Positions 59,351 to 64,000 of a stretch of 64,000 nucleotides of DNA are shown here, piece by piece; the stretch's first letter is position 1; each line of letters starts with the position of its first letter. The position numbers were made by a program, and so were the translations under genes. This DNA is from Variovorax paradoxus (GTDB taxonomy: Bacteria > Pseudomonadota > Gammaproteobacteria > Burkholderiales > Burkholderiaceae_C). The stretch lies in the NCBI RefSeq assembly GCF_009498455.1, contig NZ_CP045644.1, positions 7,071,001-7,135,000 on the forward strand. Reading direction: 5' to 3'. The notes beneath the pieces are model-generated. The model worked only from the letters and a program-made list of their open reading frames with translations, made no database searches and was not told the DNA's origin.

Positions 59351-60174
59351 TGGCCTCGGCCGCCCGCCCGCGCTCGGTTGTCACGCGTGCGGCGCTGGCG
59401 GTCTGCGCCGTCCTCGCCTTTGCCGGCTTTCTTGCGCTCGGCACCTGGCAGGTCGAGCGCCGGGCCTGGAAGCTCGACCTCATCGCCCGCGTCGACCAGC
59501 GCGTGCACGCCCCGGCCACCGACGCGCCGGCGCGCTCCGAATGGCCCACGGTCAACGCGGCCAACGACGAATACAGACACGTGCGCCTTCGCGGCACGTT
59601 CCTCCATGACAAGGAAGCGCTGGTGCAGGCCAGCACCCGGCTCGGCGCCGGCTTCTGGGTGCTGACGCCGCTGCGCACCGCCGACGGCAGCGTCGTGCTC
59701 GTCAACCGCGGCTTCGTGCCGCCCGAAGCGCGCGAGCGCGCGGCCCGCACCGCCCCCGAGCCCCAAGGCGACACCACCGTGGCCGGCCTGCTGCGCCTCA
59801 CCGAACCGAAGGGCGGCTTCCTGCGCACGAACGACCCCACGGCCGACCGCTGGTTCTCGCGCGATGTGCAGGCCATTGCCGCCGCGCGCGGCCTGGCAGA
59901 GGTGGCGCCCTACTTCGTCGATGCCGAAGCCGGCCCTGCAACCGCACAAGCCGCCCCCGCATGGCCGGCAGGCGGCCTGACCGTCATCGCCTTCCCCAAC
60001 AGCCACCTCGTCTACGCCCTCACCTGGTACGGGCTGGCGCTGATGGTGCTGGGCGCCGCCTGGTTCGCGTGGCGCGACGACAGGCGCCGGCAGGCGGCCC
60101 CCGGCGGCAGCGGCGAAAATGCGCGGCATGCCGACACCGCAAGCGCCGATCCCGCCAATGTCCGCCGCGACTGA
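59350..60174 (+). CDS. SURF1-family oxidase assembly protein
   Basis: 274 residues: one N-terminal helix (LAVCAVLAFAGFLALGTWQVERRAWK), a large external domain, and a C-terminal helix (LTWYGLALMVLGAAWFAW). NRGFVPPEARERA and GLLRLTEPKGGFLRTNDP are SURF1 landmarks. SURF1 proteins help insert haem into subunit I of haem-copper oxidases. Here it sits with a quinol oxidase rather than a caa3/aa3 oxidase. Its end overlaps the start of the sensor kinase frame. Confidence 0.9.
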   Translation: MASAARPRSVVTRAALAVCAVLAFAGFLALGTWQVERRAWKLDLIARVDQRVHAPATDAPARSEWPTVNAANDEYRHVRLRGTFLHDKEALVQASTRLGAGFWVLTPLRTADGSVVLVNRGFVPPEARERAARTAPEPQGDTTVAGLLRLTEPKGGFLRTNDPTADRWFSRDVQAIAAARGLAEVAPYFVDAEAGPATAQAAPAWPAGGLTVIAFPNSHLVYALTWYGLALMVLGAAWFAWRDDRRRQAAPGGSGENARHADTASADPANVRRD

Positions 60175-61588
60175 CAAGCTCGCCGCGGTGGCCGGCGAGC
60201 TGCACGCCCCGCGCGCGGGCGTCGCGAGCCTGGACAACGTCATCGGCCACCAGAACATGCAGCAGCTGATCCAGCTGCGCTGGTTCGCCGTGGTCGGGCA
60301 GGTCGCCACCATCCTCGTGGTGCACTACGGCTTCGGCATCCGGCTGCCGCTGAACCACATGCTGCAGGTGCTCACCTGCCTGGCGCTGTTCAACATGGTG
60401 AGCCTGCTGCGCCTGCGCATCCACGGCCGCGTGACCAACGGCGAGCTGTTCGTCGCGCTGCTGGTCGACGTGGCCACGCTCACGGCCCAGCTGTACCTCA
60501 GCGGCGGCGCCACCAACCCCTTCGTCTTCCTGTACCTGCTGCAGGTGATCCTCGGCGCGGTGCTGCTCAAGGCCTGGTCGACCTGGACCATCGTGGTCAT
60601 CACCGGACTGTGCTTCGCGGGCCTGGCGCTGTTCTCGCGCCCGCTGCCGCTGCCGCTGGACCACGACCGCGGCCTGTGGAGCCCCTACGTGCAGGGCATG
60701 CTGGTGTGCTTTGCGCTCAACGCCGCGCTGCTGGTGGTCTTCATCACCCGCATCAGCCGCAACCTGCGCGTGCGCGATGCGCGGCTGGCCGACCTGCGCC
60801 AGCGCGCGTCGGAAGAAGAACACATCGTGCGCATGGGCCTCCTGGCTTCGGGCGCAGCGCACGAGCTGGGCACGCCGCTGGCCACGCTGGCCGTGATCCT
60901 CGGCGACTGGCGCCGGCTGCCGCACTTCAGCTCCGACCCCGAACTGCTGCAGGAAGTGGCCGAGATGGAAGTGCAGATCCAGCGCTGCAAGAGCATCGTG
61001 AGCGGCATCCTGCTGTCGGCCGGCGAGACGCGCGGCGAGTCGTCCGAAGAGACCACCGTGCGCACCTTCCTGGACGACCTCGTCGAAGAATGGCGCACCA
61101 CGCGCCCGGTCGAGGAGTTCGACTACGAGAACCTGTTCGGCCAAGACCTGCCCATGGTGTCCGACTCGGCGATCAAGCAGATGGTGTGCAACGTGCTCGA
61201 CAACGCGCTCGAGGCCTCGCCGCACTGGCTGCGCCTGGAAGCCACGCACGACGCCGACGCGCTCACCATCACCGTCACCGACGCGGGCCCCGGCTTCATG
61301 CCGGCCATCCTCGCGGAGTTCGGCAAGCCCTACCAGTCGAGCAAGGGCCGGCCCGGCGGCGGGCTGGGCCTGTTCCTGGTCGTGAACGTGGCGCGCACGC
61401 TGGGCGGGCGCGTCTCCGTGCGCAACCGCCCCGAGGGCGGCGCCATCGTGACCATCACGCTGCCGCTGGCGGCCATCGTGCTCGAAGAGGACGAGGAAGC
61501 CCCAGCCATCGCGGACAACGCCGCCCCCAGCCCCGAGCAGCCCATGACCCCACACCCGACCCCACCGCCGAGGTCCGCCAGCTGCTGA
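60119..61588 (+). CDS. regB: RegB/PrrB-family redox sensor histidine kinase
   Basis: 489 residues; starts at 60128 or 60158 are also possible. Six membrane helices (about 55-215) carry the quinone-site heptapeptide GGATNPF (129-135). H-box LLASGAAHELGTPLAT with His248. The redox-type Cys290 is in IQRCKSI, in the dimerisation region, as in RegB. ATP-binding part: N box VCNVLDNALEASP, DAGPGF, GGGLGLFLV. RegB responds to ubiquinone redox state and phosphorylates RegA. The frame continues through an ATG at 61544 into a Pro-rich tail that ends at 61588. Confidence 0.93.
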   Translation: MRGMPTPQAPIPPMSAATDKLAAVAGELHAPRAGVASLDNVIGHQNMQQLIQLRWFAVVGQVATILVVHYGFGIRLPLNHMLQVLTCLALFNMVSLLRLRIHGRVTNGELFVALLVDVATLTAQLYLSGGATNPFVFLYLLQVILGAVLLKAWSTWTIVVITGLCFAGLALFSRPLPLPLDHDRGLWSPYVQGMLVCFALNAALLVVFITRISRNLRVRDARLADLRQRASEEEHIVRMGLLASGAAHELGTPLATLAVILGDWRRLPHFSSDPELLQEVAEMEVQIQRCKSIVSGILLSAGETRGESSEETTVRTFLDDLVEEWRTTRPVEEFDYENLFGQDLPMVSDSAIKQMVCNVLDNALEASPHWLRLEATHDADALTITVTDAGPGFMPAILAEFGKPYQSSKGRPGGGLGLFLVVNVARTLGGRVSVRNRPEGGAIVTITLPLAAIVLEEDEEAPAIADNAAPSPEQPMTPHPTPPPRSASC

Positions 61589-62109
61589 TCGTCGAGGACG
61601 ACGAGGCCTTCGCGCGCACGCTCGCACGCTCATTCGAGCGGCGCGGCTACGTCGTGGTGCATGCGCGCAACCTCGAGGAGGTGGAAGCGGTGCTCGAGGA
61701 AGGCGACGGCCCCTCGCCCGGCTATGCGGTGGTCGACCTCAAGCTCAACGGCGAGGCCTCGGGCCTGGCCTGCGTGCAGATCCTGCACCGGCACGACGCC
61801 GAGATGCTGATCGTGGTGCTCACCGGTTTCGCGAGCATTGCCACCGCCGTCGAGGCTATCAAGCTCGGCGCCTGCCACTACCTGGCCAAGCCCTCGAACA
61901 CCGACGACATCGAGGCCGCCTTCGGCCGCGCCGCCGGCACCACCGAGGTCGAACTGACCAACCGCTCGACCTCCATCAAGACGCTGGAGTGGGAGCGCAT
62001 CCACGAGATGCTGGCCGAAACCGGCTTCAACATCTCGGAAACCGCGCGCCGGCTCGGCATGCATCGGCGCACATTGGCGCGCAAACTCGGCAAACAGCAG
62101 GTCAAGTAA
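61544..62109 (+). CDS. regA: RegA/ActR-family response regulator (start displaced by one base)
   Basis: The receiver is readable from about 61570: QLLIVEDDEAFA, the phosphate-accepting Asp in AVVDLKL, and VLTGFASIATAVEAIKLGACHYLAKP. The C-terminal Fis-type helix-turn-helix (LEWERIHEMLAETGFNISETARRLGMHRRTLARKL) is the RegA signature. In that frame there is no ATG, GTG or TTG near the start. The ATG at 61544 is in the RegB frame, and one extra base in the C-rich stretch 61547-61566 would connect it (MTPHPDPTAEVRQ). So the gene is frameshifted, uses a non-standard start or is made by frameshifting. Coordinates given cover the repaired reading. Confidence 0.8.
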
Positions 62110-62171
62110 CATGATCTGCAGGTTTCGCGCATTTTTCGGAACCAAACCCGACCCCGAAGGCTCTGTTCCCG

Positions 62172-62879
62172 ATGACGAATAGCCCGCCGCTGCAACTGCA
62201 GCCCGCCCTTTCCGCCGCCGCGAAGAAAAAGCCGGCGTCCGCCGCGCGCGACCAGACCGCGATGGAAGAACTCTTCAACGCCCTGAGCCACGGCCTGGGC
62301 CTGTTGCTGGCGATTGCCTCGCTGCCCATCCTGGTCTACAGCGCTGCCCAGAAGGGCCAGGCCGCGGCCGTGGTGGGCGCGTCGCTGTTCGCGGGCACGG
62401 CCATCGTGCTGTACCTGATCTCCACGCTGTACCACGCGCTGCCGATCGGCCGTGCCAAGGCCTGGTTCAACCGGCTCGACCACGCGGCCATCTATTTGTT
62501 CATTGCGGGCAGCTACATGCCCTTCTTGTTCGGCGTGCTGCGCGGGCCCTGGGGCTGGACGCTGTTCGGCGCCATCACCGCCGCCGCCGTGCTCGGCGTG
62601 AGCGCCAAGCTGTTCAACCGCCTGCAGCACCCGCTGTGGTCCACCGGCCTGTACGTGGCGATGGGCTGGATGGCGCTGATGGCGGCGGTGCCGCTGTACG
62701 AGCGCATGTCATCGGCCGGGCTGGCCTGGCTCGTGGCCGGCGGGCTGTTCTACACGGCCGGGGCTGTGGTGTTCCTGTTCGACAACAGGGTGCGCTACGC
62801 GCATTCGGTGTGGCACCTGTTTGTGCTGGCCGGCAGCACCTGCCACTTCTTCGCCGTGCTCTGGCACGCGCACGGCTGA
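62172..62879 (+). CDS. Haemolysin III/YqfA-like membrane protein (PAQR superfamily)
   Basis: 235 residues with about seven membrane helices. EELFNALSHGLGLLLAI, STLYHALP, RLDHAAIYLFIAGSYMPF and HSVWHLFVLAGSTCHFFAV are the HlyIII/YqfA motifs with the conserved Ser and His residues. The family is widely conserved; its role in bacteria is linked to membrane homeostasis rather than proven haemolysis. Separate from regA by 62 bases. Confidence 0.9.
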   Translation: MTNSPPLQLQPALSAAAKKKPASAARDQTAMEELFNALSHGLGLLLAIASLPILVYSAAQKGQAAAVVGASLFAGTAIVLYLISTLYHALPIGRAKAWFNRLDHAAIYLFIAGSYMPFLFGVLRGPWGWTLFGAITAAAVLGVSAKLFNRLQHPLWSTGLYVAMGWMALMAAVPLYERMSSAGLAWLVAGGLFYTAGAVVFLFDNRVRYAHSVWHLFVLAGSTCHFFAVLWHAHG

Positions 62880-62889
62880 GCAATCTTCC

Positions 62890-63114
62890 TCAGTAGTGGG
62901 GCGGGAGTTCGTCGCGCAGGTTGCGCGCGCCCCCGTCCTGCCCTGCGTTCTGGCTCTGCAGCCGCAGCTGCGCGACCTGCAGGATCAGGCTGTCGATCTG
63001 CTGCTGTTGCCGGTAGATCGTCATGTTCAGCTGCTCGAGCAGGTCTTCGGCATAGCTCGACTTGATCTCGAGGTCGTTCAGACGCTCTGTCACGTCGTTC
63101 GGTGAATGTTCCAT
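62890..63114 (-). CDS. slyX: SlyX-family protein
   Basis: 74 residues, small and acidic, with a coiled-coil centre (LNDLEIKSSYAEDLLEQLNMTIYRQQQQIDSLILQVAQLRLQ) and the C-terminal DELPPHY that defines SlyX. Function unknown; often near slyD or fkp genes. Convergent with the HlyIII gene, 10 bases apart. Confidence 0.9.
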   Translation of the reverse strand: MEHSPNDVTERLNDLEIKSSYAEDLLEQLNMTIYRQQQQIDSLILQVAQLRLQSQNAGQDGGARNLRDELPPHY

Positions 63115-63148
63115 GGGGCTATTGGACAGGAAAGCGGCGCAGCGTCTT

Positions 63149-63197
63149 GCGAAGGCCGCGAGCCCCCATCCCGGCCTTCCCCCGGAAGGGGAAGGAG
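63149..63197. repeat. Intergenic palindromic repeat, half copy, reversed
   Basis: Reverse complement of the left half of the element at 43284: it keeps the hairpin CTTCCCCCGGAAGGGGAAG and core GCCCCCATCC but lacks the second hairpin. It lies between slyX and the exporter gene. Confidence 0.75.
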
Positions 63198-63210
63198 CAA
63201 GGCAGTCCCC

Positions 63211-64000
63211 TCAACAGGCCGGCGACTCCAACGCCGCGGCGCCAGCGTCGGCATGCGTCTCACCGCGCAGGAACACAAACACCACCACCGCCGTCAACAC
63301 TGTCACCCCCGCCAGCACGCACAACAGCGCTCCGAACGCCGCGCCATACGCCTGCAGCAGCCCCGCGCGTTCCATGCCCGGCAACAAGGCCAGCGCCTGC
63401 GCCAGGTCGCCCGTCGCCACGCGCTGTGCCGCCTGCGACACCGCCACGGACGAAGACGACGCCGACCCCAGCTGCAGCGCCACCAGCGCCGTGAGCCCCG
63501 CCCCACCAGCGCCAACGCAATCCCTCCCCGCGACCCGCACGGTGTTGAAGATGCCCGACGCCATGCCCGCCCGTTCGCGCGGCACCACGCTCACGGCCAG
63601 GCCGTCCATCAGCCCCCAGGGCAGGCCGATGCCCGCACCGATCAACAGCAGCGGGCCCACGAGGCCGTGCAAGGGCGTGCCCGGCGCGCAGCGGCTCAGC
63701 CACACGAGCCCCACCGCGCACACCAGCAGCCCCACGGCCGAGATCACGCCCGTCGAGAACCGGTGTGCAAGCCATGCCGCGAGCGTCGGCACGATGAGGA
63801 TCGGCCCCGACAGCGCGAACATGAAACCGCCCGCCTCCAGCGCGCTGCGCCCTTCGAGCCCGATGAAGCGGATCGGCAACAACACCAGCAGCACGACAAA
63901 GCCATAGGCCGGCGCCGCGGCCAGCAGTTGCACGCCGACGAAGCGCGGAAAGCGGAACAGCGACAGGTCGAGCATCGGGTGCGCCACGCGCCGTTCGATG
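63211..64000 (-). CDS. DHA2-type MFS multidrug exporter (C-terminal part)
   Basis: About 263 residues of the C-terminal half of a 14-helix EmrB/QacA-type transporter; the 5' part lies past the window edge. Visible features are RVAHPMLDLSLFRFPRF at the cut side, GFVVLLVLLPIRFIGLEGRSALEAGG, and GLPWGLMDGLAVSVVPRERAGMASGIFNTVRVAG with the GMASG motif of the exporter C-terminal half. Substrate unknown. It ends just after the half repeat. Confidence 0.87.
   Translation of the reverse strand, partial: IERRVAHPMLDLSLFRFPRFVGVQLLAAAPAYGFVVLLVLLPIRFIGLEGRSALEAGGFMFALSGPILIVPTLAAWLAHRFSTGVISAVGLLVCAVGLVWLSRCAPGTPLHGLVGPLLLIGAGIGLPWGLMDGLAVSVVPRERAGMASGIFNTVRVAGRDCVGAGGAGLTALVALQLGSASSSSVAVSQAAQRVATGDLAQALALLPGMERAGLLQAYGAAFGALLCVLAGVTVLTAVVVFVFLRGETHADAGAAALESPAC

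Noticed and set aside
60610..62109. 500-codon frame joined to RegA
   Set aside because: Upstream of about 61570 it is out of frame with RegB and has shadow composition; only the RegA part is real.

Overview
The window is about 67-68 % G+C (estimated by eye). It looks like a chromosomal segment of a flagellated betaproteobacterium of the Comamonadaceae, most like Variovorax. The basis is gene content and order: a long flg locus, several LysR/Bug-receptor (tripartite-tricarboxylate type) pairs, a cyoABCD-SURF1-RegB/RegA cluster, fkpB-ispH, radC-smr, FabV, and high-GC intergenic palindromic repeats. The genus is an inference; no marker gene was compared. Only two ends are cut: fliP on the left and an MFS exporter on the right. 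No gene-free stretch exceeds about 300 bases. I see no insertion sequence, prophage, CRISPR array, rRNA or plasmid origin.

Layout. (1) 1-1343: end of the flagellar export gate operon, fliP-fliQ-fliR, with 4-base overlaps. (2) 1508-9412: accessory metabolic genes: a GNAT acetyltransferase, a DUF1579-like protein, kdsA, then a decayed locus. In that locus a carboxymuconolactone-decarboxylase-like gene has its signal peptide in another frame, and a cupin and a LysR regulator have both lost their N-termini at one shared junction. An operon follows (alpha/beta hydrolase, MFS transporter, cyclophilin-like protein) divergent from an intact LysR paralogue of the broken one. A small frameshifted membrane-protein gene closes the region.

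(3) 9534-31042: the main flagellar locus. flgBCDEFGHIJ read leftward, but between flgJ and flgKL lies a block of about 9 kb with five methyl-accepting chemotaxis proteins (one Aer-like with PAS), one cheW and one two-helix mini-protein resembling an MCP leader. The signalling modules of the five receptors are almost identical. flgA, flgM and flgN read rightward. Good sigma-28 promoter matches precede flgM, flgK and one MCP gene. A lone YadA-type anchor domain and a response regulator with a degenerate receiver follow flgN.

(4) 32688-37774: two modules, each a LysR regulator divergent from a Bug-type periplasmic binding protein, the second also with a DapA-family lyase. (5) 37911-43270: housekeeping genes: tRNA-Ser(CGA) beside serS, a threonine-dehydratase-like enzyme, ispH-fkpB, radC-smr. 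(6) 43284-55052: a CpdB-like nucleotidase, a ferredoxin-reductase-like flavoprotein with a truncated haemoglobin and FabV, a polar amino-acid ABC transporter coupled to a 2OG-Fe(II) oxygenase, a HAD phosphatase and an MHS-type transporter. Palindromic repeats lie between genes.

(7) 55240-62109: a compact cluster for a cytochrome bo-type quinol oxidase, a SURF1 assembly factor and a RegB/RegA redox two-component system. RegA lacks a normal start in its own frame. The quinol oxidase uses the pool that RegB-type kinases sense, so enzyme and sensor plausibly form one regulatory unit. (8) 62172-64000: a haemolysin-III/YqfA protein, SlyX and the C-terminal part of a DHA2-type exporter.

I did not find a clearly new multi-gene system. 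The best leads are the receptor block inside the flg operon with its mini-protein, the RegB/RegA frame problem, the head-to-head deletion at about 4650, and the YadA-anchor/degenerate-regulator pair.
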